From the NCBI GenBank assembly GCA_015064955.1, contig SVRD01000006.1, positions 1-40,713 of the forward strand: DNA of 40,713 bases, read 5' to 3'. This stretch comes from Oscillospiraceae bacterium (GTDB lineage Bacteria; Bacillota; Clostridia; Oscillospirales; CAG-382). Under the pieces are notes generated by a model that saw nothing but the letters and a program-made list of their open reading frames with translations, made no database searches and was not told where the DNA came from. Positions 31,387 through 39,443 of the stretch are shown piece by piece; the first letter of the stretch is position 1, and each line of letters opens with the position of its first letter. The position numbers were made by a program, and so were the translations under genes.

Positions 31387-31833
31387 TTATTCAAACTTGT
31401 TCGACATCGTCTTTAAATTGTCGGAAATGATAGCGAGCGATTTATATAAAATCTCTCGCTCCTCGGGGGATACTCCGGAGGATGCGGTGTCGACTGCGCG
31501 TTCTGCCGTAAGCTTGATTTTCTCTGCGGCACTCATACCCTTTTGGGTAAGTACAAGCTTTGCACGGTAAAAGCTGTTGTTCTTGAGGTTTTTGAACAAA
31601 AGGCCCTTGCTTTCCATATCGTTGATTGCGCGCGAAACGTCGGCCTTGTTCCGCTCGCATATCTCGCTCAGCTGAGAAGCATTGAGCCCGTCGGGATGCT
31701 TAAACAGTGTGATAAGATATATCGCATACGGACCTTTCAATCCGTATTCCGCCATAACGCTTGCGGCAACCTTGTGCCAATACTTGTCGATCTCTGAGAT
31801 AACTGTAATAAATTTTCCGAATCTGTCTGTCAT
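31387..31833 (-). CDS. MarR-family transcriptional regulator
   Basis: A 148-residue winged-helix regulator. The DNA-binding region is recognisable in GLNASQLSEICERNKADVSR, followed by the wing and a C-terminal dimerisation helix. The start at 31833 is chosen because AAGGA lies 9 nt upstream; the longer frame would start with TTG at 31875 inside the promoter region. No sensing Cys motif like that of OhrR is present, so it probably responds to a ligand. It is monocistronic, with its own promoter and terminator. A 7-bp inverted repeat upstream (31956-31971) is the obvious candidate operator. Its target genes are not evident from context. Confidence 0.85.
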   Translation of the reverse strand: MTDRFGKFITVISEIDKYWHKVAASVMAEYGLKGPYAIYLITLFKHPDGLNASQLSEICERNKADVSRAINDMESKGLLFKNLKNNSFYRAKLVLTQKGMSAAEKIKLTAERAVDTASSGVSPEEREILYKSLAIISDNLKTMSNKFE

Positions 31834-31877
31834 ATAAAGGAATCCTTGCTGAAATACTGTTTTGTTGCCGTCCAAGG

Positions 31878-31906
31878 ATTTTACACAAAACGAGATAAAT
31901 TGTCAA
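31878..31906 (-). promoter_or_regulatory. promoter of the MarR gene
   Basis: On the minus strand a perfect TTGACA (31901-31906) and TAAAAT (31878-31883) are spaced by 17 bp. Confidence 0.65.
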
Positions 31907-31955
31907 CCGATTTTTATCCTTTATATTACATTTTACACTTTTTTAATATTTTGCG

Positions 31956-31971
31956 CGTTGCAAATGCAACG
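31956..31971. promoter_or_regulatory. candidate MarR operator (7-2-7 inverted repeat)
   Basis: CGTTGCA and TGCAACG are perfect complements around a central AA. The site lies about 50 bp upstream of the MarR promoter -35 box and resembles the TTGCAA-type palindromes bound by MarR dimers. It could alternatively be a small RNA hairpin after the 32035-34455 gene, but no T tract follows. Confidence 0.4.
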
Positions 31972-32034
31972 TAAAGTTTCCATAAATGAAAACTTGCCGG
32001 ATTTTTCGATTTTACGACGGTAAAAAATCAATTC

Positions 32035-34455
32035 TCACTGCTTCCGATTGTGTCGCTTCAAAACAAAAATCACAATAACCGCGACAACAATAATTAACGC
32101 CGAAATTATTATAATTATCGGTGCTTTGCCGTTGTTGTTCACGGCATCGGGTGCGCTCGCATCGCTTTCTGCGCCTGCTACGTTTGACTCTGAACTTTCG
32201 TCCTCTAAAAAATCGGACGGTAATTCTGTCTCGGTGTCGTTCATATCAACAGCACGAAGCTCGCGCAGAGTCATTTTCTTACCGGGATCGCCCGATGCAT
32301 ATATCTGTATGCTTTTTATCAAGACGTTTCCGTCGCTTCCGACGGCACCGCTCGGAAACTCAACGCAGGACAGGTCTATTACGCCGTTGGCGGTATTGCC
32401 CTCGCCCTTTACGTCGCCGCTTCCCGAGGAAATGGTAACACCTTCAAAATAGGAATTAAGCTTGATATATCCGCCCGAAGCGAGATGAATAACAATACTC
32501 GTCTGCGAGCTCTTTTCCATATCAAAATCGTAGAATATACCTTGTGTGTTTACGTTGATTTTGATCGGCTCATTCGGGGTATAGCGCATATCGGGCCAGA
32601 GCCCGTCGGTGTTTGAAAAGGTGAGCGCACTTCCGTCGGTTTCAAGAATAAAGGTGCCCGAGCTTAAAAGCCAATCGCTTTTTTCCTTGGAGATAATACT
32701 TTCGCCGGAATAGACCGGCCCGTTTCCGAGCTCGTATCCGTTCAAAATCGCCTGCTTTCCGCTGACGATAAGCCTTTCGATGCTGCTTTTGAGTATTTTG
32801 CTTCTGCCGCTCAGATTAACAGCAAGAAGAAATCCGTTTTCGTCAATAGCAATATCCTTATCTTTGCCTGTCTCGGTTACCGTTTCGGTAAGAATATATC
32901 TGTTTTCAATATTATCGCACGGCGAAAAAGCAAATAACGCGCAATTTTTGAAATTAACGCCGTCCTTTGAGATTCTTTCTCCCCAAATTCTGTCGAAAAT
33001 CACCCATTCGCCGCTTTTGACTTCGCGGTTGAAGCCGTCTATACCGAAAGCGCCGTCAAGTCCTTTAAGATAAAGCTTTATATGCGTTGCCGCCTTAGCT
33101 TCCGCCAAACCGTTTATCTGTCTGAAGCACACAGCGTCGCCGACTTTTATGCCGCTTATGTCGAATTTGTTTTCGTTTTCGTCAACTGCATTTTTGGAAA
33201 TTACAATCACTCTGCTGTTTTGAGGGATAGAAACCGTTTTATCAGCACTGTCATATATATTTTTTACGGTAAAACCTATTTTGTCCTTATAATCAAGCGT
33301 GATAAAATATGCGTTTTCGGGGTCGGAAAGCGCATCGCGCGCGTCAAGCGAGAAGTTAGAATCATAAATACCCGCGTTTTTGTAATCAGCGCTTTGCTCG
33401 CGCTCGTTAATATAGTTTATCGGGAGCGAAATACCGCCGATGTTCACGGCGGGCTTTGAAATGACCTTGCCGTTTCCGTTTCCGTTTTGAGTCGGCTCCG
33501 AAAAATCAAAGGGAATTATAAATTCATCACGGAAGCCGTATTCGTCGGCATCGTCGCCGCGGCTTTCAAATGCGTTGAAGCTGTTCGTATAAGGAGAATA
33601 GGTGCGATGCTTGATAAACCCGCCGTCGATGTCAAACTCCATAAAACGCATAAAGCCGTTGCCGCCGTTAATGATATTCTGGTAGTTTGCCATCAGCTGA
33701 TAAACGGTTCGGTCCTCGGCACCGTCGCCGTCATCGTCGATATAATCAACAAGCCTTGTCGAGTTGTAATTATGACCGCAAAGCACCGCTTTAACGTTCG
33801 GGTTTTTCAATACAACGCGGTTGAATATTTCGTTTCCGATTGCGGTTCTCGTGCCGTCTGCGTTCAGGTATTCGTGAAACATCAAAAACGCGTGCCTGCC
33901 GCTGTTTTCGGACAAAACCTTGTTCATCCAATCGTAATCGGCATCGCTGTGAGTGCCATAGCCGAGATATACGAAAATAAAATCTATTCCGCCGAGCGTA
34001 AGCAGGTCGTAGTGTCCTCTGTTTCCGTCGTATGCTTCGCCGAAGCAATCCTTGCCTTCAAAACGTGCGGTACCGAAATACTCCTTGAATTCGGTGTAAT
34101 CACTTGCGTCGACGTCGTGGTTACCGGCAAGCACACCGTACTCAAGTCCCGCATCGTCCCATTTCTCATATTCCTTGCTTACAAAATCCCACTGCGCCCT
34201 CTCGTGCGGAAGGTCAACAAAATCGCCCGTGTGGATTATGTACCGGATATTCATACGGTCGTAGTTGTCGACCACCCAATCGTTCTGCTTTGTAAGAATA
34301 TCAAAGTATTTGAACGAGTACCATTGCGGGTCAGTGGTCCATAAAACCGTGAATTCGCAATCCTCGTCGGGATTTATTGCTTCTGCGCTCGCCGAAAAGG
34401 GAAGAGGCGCAAAAATAAGTATAATGCAAAGAATAAAGCAAAGCTTGTTTCGCAT
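32035..34455 (-). CDS. large secreted, membrane-anchored metallophosphoesterase
   Basis: An 806-residue surface protein. A signal peptide (1-24, ending SASA) is followed by a metallophosphoesterase domain (about 33-290) with TTDPQW, HTGDFVD, AGNHD, FHEY and CGHNYN. Then comes a long region with beta-rich modules I cannot name (about 330-770) and a membrane helix near the C-terminus (about 778-798) with the basic tail RHNRKQ. The enzyme part would act outside the cell on phosphoesters. The first motif has Asp-x-Gln where most enzymes have Asp-x-His, so one metal ligand is altered. It starts 10 nt after the citrate synthase stop with AGAGG, so both genes share a transcript, an odd pairing. Confidence 0.82.
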   Translation of the reverse strand: MRNKLCFILCIILIFAPLPFSASAEAINPDEDCEFTVLWTTDPQWYSFKYFDILTKQNDWVVDNYDRMNIRYIIHTGDFVDLPHERAQWDFVSKEYEKWDDAGLEYGVLAGNHDVDASDYTEFKEYFGTARFEGKDCFGEAYDGNRGHYDLLTLGGIDFIFVYLGYGTHSDADYDWMNKVLSENSGRHAFLMFHEYLNADGTRTAIGNEIFNRVVLKNPNVKAVLCGHNYNSTRLVDYIDDDGDGAEDRTVYQLMANYQNIINGGNGFMRFMEFDIDGGFIKHRTYSPYTNSFNAFESRGDDADEYGFRDEFIIPFDFSEPTQNGNGNGKVISKPAVNIGGISLPINYINEREQSADYKNAGIYDSNFSLDARDALSDPENAYFITLDYKDKIGFTVKNIYDSADKTVSIPQNSRVIVISKNAVDENENKFDISGIKVGDAVCFRQINGLAEAKAATHIKLYLKGLDGAFGIDGFNREVKSGEWVIFDRIWGERISKDGVNFKNCALFAFSPCDNIENRYILTETVTETGKDKDIAIDENGFLLAVNLSGRSKILKSSIERLIVSGKQAILNGYELGNGPVYSGESIISKEKSDWLLSSGTFILETDGSALTFSNTDGLWPDMRYTPNEPIKINVNTQGIFYDFDMEKSSQTSIVIHLASGGYIKLNSYFEGVTISSGSGDVKGEGNTANGVIDLSCVEFPSGAVGSDGNVLIKSIQIYASGDPGKKMTLRELRAVDMNDTETELPSDFLEDESSESNVAGAESDASAPDAVNNNGKAPIIIIISALIIVVAVIVIFVLKRHNRKQ

Positions 34456-34465
34456 AGCAAACCTC

Positions 34466-35821
34466 TTAGCGCTCGTTGAGCGGTGTGTAGTTTCTGTCGT
34501 CGATAACGCTTATGTATGCGGGACGTATTATCTTGCCCGCGTTCTGTATTTCTTCGATACGGTGTGCACTCCAGCCTGCAATACGTGAAATTGCAAACAA
34601 GGGGGTATAGAGCTCGTTGGGAAGATTGAGCATTTTATAAATAAGCCCGGAATAAAAGTCGACGTTTGCACTGACACCCTTGTACATCTTGCGCTTCTCG
34701 GCAATCATTTCGGGCGCGAGCTTGGCAACCGTTTCGTAAAGTGCATATTCCTCCTCGCGTCCCTTTTCGACAGAGAGCGATTTCGCACATTCCTTCAAAA
34801 TATCGGAACGCGGGTCGGAAAGCGAATACACCGCGTGGCCCATACCGTAAATAAGTCCCGCGTTGTCAAAAGCCTGCTTGTCGAGCAAACGCTTGAGATA
34901 ATCCTCAATTTCGCCTTGCTTTTTGACGTTGATGCTCTTTTTCATATCCTCGAACATCTTGACTACCTTGATATTCGCACCGCCGTGACGCGGGCCCTTG
35001 AGCGAGCCGAGTGCCGCCGCAACCGATGAATAGGTATCGGTACCGGAGGAGGTTACAACGTGTGTCGTAAACGTCGAGTTGTTACCGCCGCCGTGCTCTG
35101 CGTGAAGCACGAGCGCAAGGTCGAGAACCTTCGCTTCAAGGTCGGAAAAATCTCCATCCTTACGGAGAATATGCAAAAGATTCTCGGCAGTCGAGAATTG
35201 AGGTTTGGGCAATCTTATGTGAAGACTTTTGCCTCTGTGGTAATGACGGTAGGATTGATAACCGTATACCGCAAGAAGCGGGAACATAGATATCAATTGC
35301 ATGCTTTGACGTAAAACGTTCGGGATCGATATATCGTCGGGATTGTCGTCATAAGCATAAAGCGCAAGAACACAGCGGGAAAGTATATTCATCATATCCT
35401 TTCCGGGTGCTTTTAATATCATATCGCGGACAAAGGATTTCGGCAGACTGCGGTATTTGGAAAGCTCATGAGTGAACTTATCAAGCTCCTGCTTGTTGGG
35501 AAGCTCGGAAAAGAGAAGAAGATATACCGTCTCCTCAAAACCGAATCTGTTATCCGAGCGGAATCCGTTTACAAGATCACGCACATCTATTCCTCTGTAG
35601 CAAAGCTGACCGTTGCAGGGGATCGCGTCGCCCTGCTCGTTTATCTCTTTTGCCTTTATTTTAGATACCTCTGTCAAACCGGTCACAACACCGTTACCGT
35701 TCATATCTCGCAAGCCCTTGTTTACGCGGTGCTTAAGATACATTTCCGGCTCGATATGATTGTTGCGGTTTGAGCGCTCGGCCATTTCAGCAATGTACGG
35801 CGTTATTACGGAGTATTTCAT
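34466..35821 (-). CDS. citrate synthase
   Basis: A 451-residue citrate (or 2-methylcitrate) synthase condensing acetyl-CoA with oxaloacetate. Active-site residues of the family are visible: His in LHAEHGGGNNST, His in YGMGHAVY, and Asp in ANVDFYSGL. Length exceeds that of the simple bacterial type II-like form by an N-terminal extension of about 60 residues, as in many Clostridia. Propionate-cycle genes are absent around it, so citrate formation for glutamate synthesis is more likely than the methylcitrate route. GAGGAA precedes the ATG. It competes with the malate dehydrogenases for oxaloacetate. The downstream metallophosphoesterase is probably on the same transcript. Confidence 0.88.
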   Translation of the reverse strand: MKYSVITPYIAEMAERSNRNNHIEPEMYLKHRVNKGLRDMNGNGVVTGLTEVSKIKAKEINEQGDAIPCNGQLCYRGIDVRDLVNGFRSDNRFGFEETVYLLLFSELPNKQELDKFTHELSKYRSLPKSFVRDMILKAPGKDMMNILSRCVLALYAYDDNPDDISIPNVLRQSMQLISMFPLLAVYGYQSYRHYHRGKSLHIRLPKPQFSTAENLLHILRKDGDFSDLEAKVLDLALVLHAEHGGGNNSTFTTHVVTSSGTDTYSSVAAALGSLKGPRHGGANIKVVKMFEDMKKSINVKKQGEIEDYLKRLLDKQAFDNAGLIYGMGHAVYSLSDPRSDILKECAKSLSVEKGREEEYALYETVAKLAPEMIAEKRKMYKGVSANVDFYSGLIYKMLNLPNELYTPLFAISRIAGWSAHRIEEIQNAGKIIRPAYISVIDDRNYTPLNER

Positions 35822-35852
35822 ACTGTTTCCTCAATTCAAAAGTATTTCAATT

Positions 35853-35881
35853 ATTATATAATACTTTACATGAAAAATCAA
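35853..35881 (-). promoter_or_regulatory. promoter of the citrate synthase operon
   Basis: On the minus strand TTGATT (35876-35881) and a perfect TATAAT (35853-35858) are spaced by 17 bp. Confidence 0.62.
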
Positions 35882-35997
35882 GTGCTATGCAGACGTATAC
35901 TGTTAACACTTTATGAATCCTTTGAGCAGATAACTTGCAAAAAACGAAAAAATGCCCTATTTTTGTCGTTTGAAATTAAAAAAATTGCAATTTGCTA

Positions 35998-36026
35998 TTG
36001 ACAAAATTCACAATTCGTATTATCAT
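35998..36026 (+). promoter_or_regulatory. promoter of the pheA-aro operon
   Basis: A perfect TTGACA (35998-36003) and TATCAT (36021-36026) are spaced by 17 bp. Transcription from about 36033 would make a leader RNA of about 180 nt containing the leader peptide and attenuator. Confidence 0.7.
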
Positions 36027-36060
36027 ATTAGCCAATGATGACAAGAAAGGAGCAAACGAA

Positions 36061-36123
36061 ATGTTCGGAAAGTTTTACTTTTATTATTTTATAAAGGACT
36101 GCTCGTCTGCTCTGAACGCATAA
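36061..36123 (+). CDS. pheL: Phe/Tyr-rich leader peptide of the pheA attenuator
   Basis: A 20-codon open frame beginning ATG TTC GGA AAG and preceded by AAAGGAG (36046-36052) with 8-nt spacing. Codons 2-10 read F-G-K-F-Y-F-Y-Y-F, that is four Phe and three Tyr in nine codons, which is far beyond chance. The stop TAA is at 36121. It is too short for usual gene finders. Its role is regulatory: a ribosome waiting for charged tRNA-Phe or tRNA-Tyr would stall before the pairing element at 36096. The symbol is used by analogy with enteric pheL; there is no sequence homology. Confidence 0.85.
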   Translation: MFGKFYFYYFIKDCSSALNA

Positions 36124-36193
36124 CACCTTCGTTCATATCAAACAGCAGTCCGCATCCGCTATGCATTTTTGGCATACGAATGGCGGATTTTTT
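36096..36193 (+). promoter_or_regulatory. transcription attenuator: antiterminator and intrinsic terminator before pheA
   Basis: Element A, GGACTGCT (36096-36103, inside the leader peptide), pairs perfectly with element B, AGCAGTCC (36144-36151), enclosing a 6-bp hairpin TGAACG/CGTTCA (36113-36118, 36130-36135). The terminator stem runs 36149-36187 with small bulges (base TCCG/CGGA, top TATGC/GCATA) and is followed by six T (36188-36193). A:B and the terminator base share 36149-36151, so they exclude each other. A ribosome stalled at early Phe/Tyr codons leaves A free, A:B forms and pheA is read. A ribosome reaching the stop covers A, and the terminator forms. Confidence 0.8.
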
Positions 36194-36215
36194 GTTTTCA
36201 TAAGGAGATATTCAA

Positions 36216-37304
36216 ATGACTGAACTCGATATTGCAAGAAAGATCATCAACGCAACCGATCAGGAAATAGCAAAGCTGTTCGAGCAACGTATGGATGCAG
36301 TTCGGATGGTTGCCAACTACAAGAGAGAACACGGCATTCCGGTCGATGACCTCGGCAGAGAGGCAGAAATCATAGCAAAAAATTCGCAAGCCGTAGCTTC
36401 GGACGATTACCGCTCGTATTACGTTGATTTTCTTCGCAGCACCATCGACATTTCAAAGAAATTCCAACACCGTCTTTTAGACGGAATGCGCGTTGCTTAC
36501 AGCGGTGTGGTGGGAGCGTTTGCAAATATTGCGGCAGAAAAGATATTCCCCGATGCAATATGTGTCGGCTATCCCGATTTTGCGGCAGCTTATAATGCGG
36601 CTCTTTCGGGTGAATGCGATTGTGCGTTGCTTCCTGTTGAAAATAGTTTCAACGGCGATGTCGGAAAGGTACTCGACCTCGCATTTTTCGGCGAGCTTTA
36701 TATCAACGGTGTATATGAGGCGGAAATTATTCAAAATCTTCTTGCGTCGAAGGGTACCACGATCGGAGACATAGAACAGGTCGTTTCTCATCCTCAGGCG
36801 CTCGGTCAGTGCGCTCAATATATTGAAAAGCACGGCTTTGAGCCTGTCGAAGCAGTCAACACTGCGGTTGCCGCAAAGATGGTTGCCGAGTCGGGAAGAC
36901 AAAATCTTGCTGCAATCGGAAGCGAGGAAGCGGCAAAGAAGTTCGGACTCGAAATTCTTGAATCACGTATTAACGAAAGCGGTACAAATACAACAAGGTT
37001 CGCTGTGTTCTCGCGTAATCACCGCGATTTCGCGGCAAACGACAAGCACTTCATAATGCTGTTTACCGTAAAAAATACCGCAGGCTCGCTCGGTAGAGCG
37101 GTCTCGGTCATCGGAGAGCATGGCTTCAATCTCCGCGCTCTGAAAAGCCGTCCGACAAAGGATCTCAGCTGGGATTATTACTTCTACGTTGAGGGCGAGG
37201 GCAACCTCGGCACGTTTGAGGGCAAGGCAATGCTTGCCGATCTCAATGCCTGCTGTAACAGTGTGAAGATAATCGCAACATACGAAAAAGAAATCAAGAT
37301 ATGA
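36216..37304 (+). CDS. pheA: bifunctional chorismate mutase/prephenate dehydratase
   Basis: A 362-residue P-protein: chorismate to prephenate to phenylpyruvate, the committed steps to phenylalanine. Domains in order: AroQ-type chorismate mutase (about 1-85, with INATDQEIAKLFEQRM), prephenate dehydratase (about 90-270, with GAFANIAAEKIF, LLPVENSFNG, and the TTRF signature), and an ACT domain (about 278-360, with AGSLGRAV and LRALKSRP) that normally gives Phe feedback inhibition. AAGGAG precedes the ATG by 8 nt. First structural gene after the attenuator, so expression should follow Phe/Tyr supply. The ACT loop reads KSRP instead of the common ESRP, a small deviation in the Phe-binding region. 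Confidence 0.9.
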   Translation: MTELDIARKIINATDQEIAKLFEQRMDAVRMVANYKREHGIPVDDLGREAEIIAKNSQAVASDDYRSYYVDFLRSTIDISKKFQHRLLDGMRVAYSGVVGAFANIAAEKIFPDAICVGYPDFAAAYNAALSGECDCALLPVENSFNGDVGKVLDLAFFGELYINGVYEAEIIQNLLASKGTTIGDIEQVVSHPQALGQCAQYIEKHGFEPVEAVNTAVAAKMVAESGRQNLAAIGSEEAAKKFGLEILESRINESGTNTTRFAVFSRNHRDFAANDKHFIMLFTVKNTAGSLGRAVSVIGEHGFNLRALKSRPTKDLSWDYYFYVEGEGNLGTFEGKAMLADLNACCNSVKIIATYEKEIKI

Positions 37305-37338
37305 CAATATAATTTCGATATCGTCGTGGGAGTAAAAA

Positions 37339-38355
37339 ATGCTTATACCCGTAAAAACCCAAACAGGAATATACAATATCGTTCTTGAACGCGGTGTTAT
37401 AAATAAAGCAAACGAATATATAGATCTTTGCAGAAAGGTTCTTGTAGTTACCGATGACGGCGTTCCGGCAGAATATGCCCAAACGGTTGCACAGATGTGT
37501 GAATCGCCGTTTGTCGTTACGATCAGTCAGGGCGAGCAGTCAAAAAACCTGAAAAGTTTCGAGCTTTTGCTCTCGAAGCTTGTTGAATACGGCTTTACCC
37601 GCTCCGATTGCGTTGTCGCGGTCGGCGGCGGTGTAGTGGGTGACCTTTCGGGCTTTGCCGCAAGCACCTATATGCGCGGTATCGATTTCTACAATATTCC
37701 GACAACTCTGCTTTCTCAGGTCGATTCCTCTGTCGGCGGAAAAACGGCGATCGATTTTATGGGTATTAAAAACATCGTGGGTGCGTTTTATCCGCCCAAA
37801 GCGGTGCTTATCGACCCCGAAACTCTGTCAACTCTCCCTCGTCGTCAGCTTTCAAACGGCTTGGCAGAGGCACTTAAGATGTCGATGACTCACGATAAAG
37901 AGCTGTTTGAAATATTTGAAAACGGCGATATAGATGAAAATATCGATATAATAATCGAGCATTCACTGCGAATCAAGAAATCCGTCGTCGAGTCGGACGA
38001 AAAGGAAAACGGCTTGCGCCGTGTTCTGAATTTCGGCCATACTCTTGCCCATGCGATCGAAAGCGCAAACGAAATGGAAAGCCTTTATCACGGCGAAAGT
38101 GTCGCGATAGGAATGGTTCCGATGTGTGACGAATCGGTCAGAGAACGCTTAATAACCGTTTTGAAAAAGCTCGGTTTGCCGTATTGCTTCTCGGGCGAGG
38201 ATCTCGATACGGTTATCACTGCCTGCTCACACGATAAAAAGCTCACGGGTAACGACATCACAATAGTGTATGTAAACGATATCGGCTCATTCGAATTTCG
38301 AAAAATGCCGTTTGCGGAATTCATTGAAACAGTCAGAAAGGCGGTAAACGTATGA
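37339..38355 (+). CDS. aroB: 3-dehydroquinate synthase
   Basis: A 338-residue enzyme making 3-dehydroquinate from DAHP with NAD and a divalent metal, second step of the shikimate pathway. Motifs: GGGVVGDLSGF, DSSVGGKTAID, and the metal-binding His in NFGHTLAHAIE. It is slightly shorter than the usual 350-370 residues but complete. It starts 34 nt after pheA with GGGAG, and its last bases overlap the aroC start (ATGA). DAHP synthase is not in the window. Confidence 0.92.
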   Translation: MLIPVKTQTGIYNIVLERGVINKANEYIDLCRKVLVVTDDGVPAEYAQTVAQMCESPFVVTISQGEQSKNLKSFELLLSKLVEYGFTRSDCVVAVGGGVVGDLSGFAASTYMRGIDFYNIPTTLLSQVDSSVGGKTAIDFMGIKNIVGAFYPPKAVLIDPETLSTLPRRQLSNGLAEALKMSMTHDKELFEIFENGDIDENIDIIIEHSLRIKKSVVESDEKENGLRRVLNFGHTLAHAIESANEMESLYHGESVAIGMVPMCDESVRERLITVLKKLGLPYCFSGEDLDTVITACSHDKKLTGNDITIVYVNDIGSFEFRKMPFAEFIETVRKAVNV

Positions 38356-39443
38356 AAAACACCTTCGGGAATAATATTTCGCTTACAATATTCGGCGAAA
38401 GCCACGGTAACGCTATCGGCTGTGTCCTCGACGGTGTGCCCGCGGGTATTAAGATCGATGAGGAACGTATAAATAAGCTTCTCTCGCTCCGCAGACCGTC
38501 GGGAAGCATATCAACCTCACGCAGAGAAGCAGACGAATACAGCTTCCAGAGCGGTGTTTTCAACGGATTTACAACCGGAACACCGATTTGTATACTTATA
38601 CCGAACAAGGATACGCGCTCAAAGGATTACAGCGAAATGTCGTGTATCGCAAGACCGTCTCACGCTGACTACACCGCGCATATCAAATACCGCGGATTCG
38701 AGGATTACCGCGGCGGCGGTCATTTCAGCGGCCGTATCACTGCCGCACTTGTCGCGGCGGGCGGTATACTGATTCCGGCACTCGAGAAAAAGAATATATT
38801 CATCGGCTCGCATATCAAATCCATCGGCAAGGTCTCGGACAGAAGCTTTGAAAACGTCAGAGCGGATATAGAAAAGCTTGCCGATATGAGCTTTGCAGTG
38901 CTTGATGAAGAAAAACAAACCGAAATGACGAATCTGATCCTTGCCGCAAAAAACGACGGCGATTCGGTCGGCGGTGTCGTCGAAACCGCTGTTTGCGGCA
39001 TCGAAGCGGGCGTCGGCGAGCCTTGGTTCGACACACTCGAGGGCCTGATATCTCACGCCGTATTTTCGATTCCTGCGGTAAAGGGCATCGAGTTTGGCGC
39101 GGGCTTTGCGATCACCGAAATGAGAGGGAGCGAAGCAAACGACAGCTTTTACTCCGAAACGGGCAGGGTTTCTACCGAAACAAACAATTCGGGCGGTATC
39201 AACGGCGGCATTTCAAACGGCGCGGATATAATCTTCCGTACCGCGTTCAAGCCGACTCCGACTATTGCAAAAGAACAAAAAACGATTAATTATGTAAATA
39301 ACGAAAACGCCATACTTTCCGCCGCGGGCAGACACGATCCCTGCATCGTTCACCGTGCAAGAATCGTTGTGGATTGTGTTACCGCATTGGTTGTCGCCGA
39401 TGCACTTACAGGAAAGCACGGAGCGGACTGGTTGGCACTATGA
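38352..39443 (+). CDS. aroC: chorismate synthase
   Basis: A 363-residue FMN-dependent enzyme forming chorismate from EPSP. The N-terminus carries FGESHGNAIGCVLDGVPAG, followed by RRPSGSISTSRREAD and the late signature RHDPCIVHRA. The usual length is 360-390. It overlaps aroB and the aroE-aroK gene by 4 bp on each side, so the three are translationally coupled. FMNH2 for catalysis must be supplied by a separate reductase, none of which is adjacent. EPSP synthase (aroA) is not in the window. Confidence 0.93.
   Translation: MKNTFGNNISLTIFGESHGNAIGCVLDGVPAGIKIDEERINKLLSLRRPSGSISTSRREADEYSFQSGVFNGFTTGTPICILIPNKDTRSKDYSEMSCIARPSHADYTAHIKYRGFEDYRGGGHFSGRITAALVAAGGILIPALEKKNIFIGSHIKSIGKVSDRSFENVRADIEKLADMSFAVLDEEKQTEMTNLILAAKNDGDSVGGVVETAVCGIEAGVGEPWFDTLEGLISHAVFSIPAVKGIEFGAGFAITEMRGSEANDSFYSETGRVSTETNNSGGINGGISNGADIIFRTAFKPTPTIAKEQKTINYVNNENAILSAAGRHDPCIVHRARIVVDCVTALVVADALTGKHGADWLAL

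Noticed and set aside
35998-36215. T-box or other riboswitch before pheA
   Set aside because: No T-box sequence (AGGGTGGAACC-like) or specifier loop is seen. The short frame rich in Phe/Tyr codons and the competing pairings explain the leader better.
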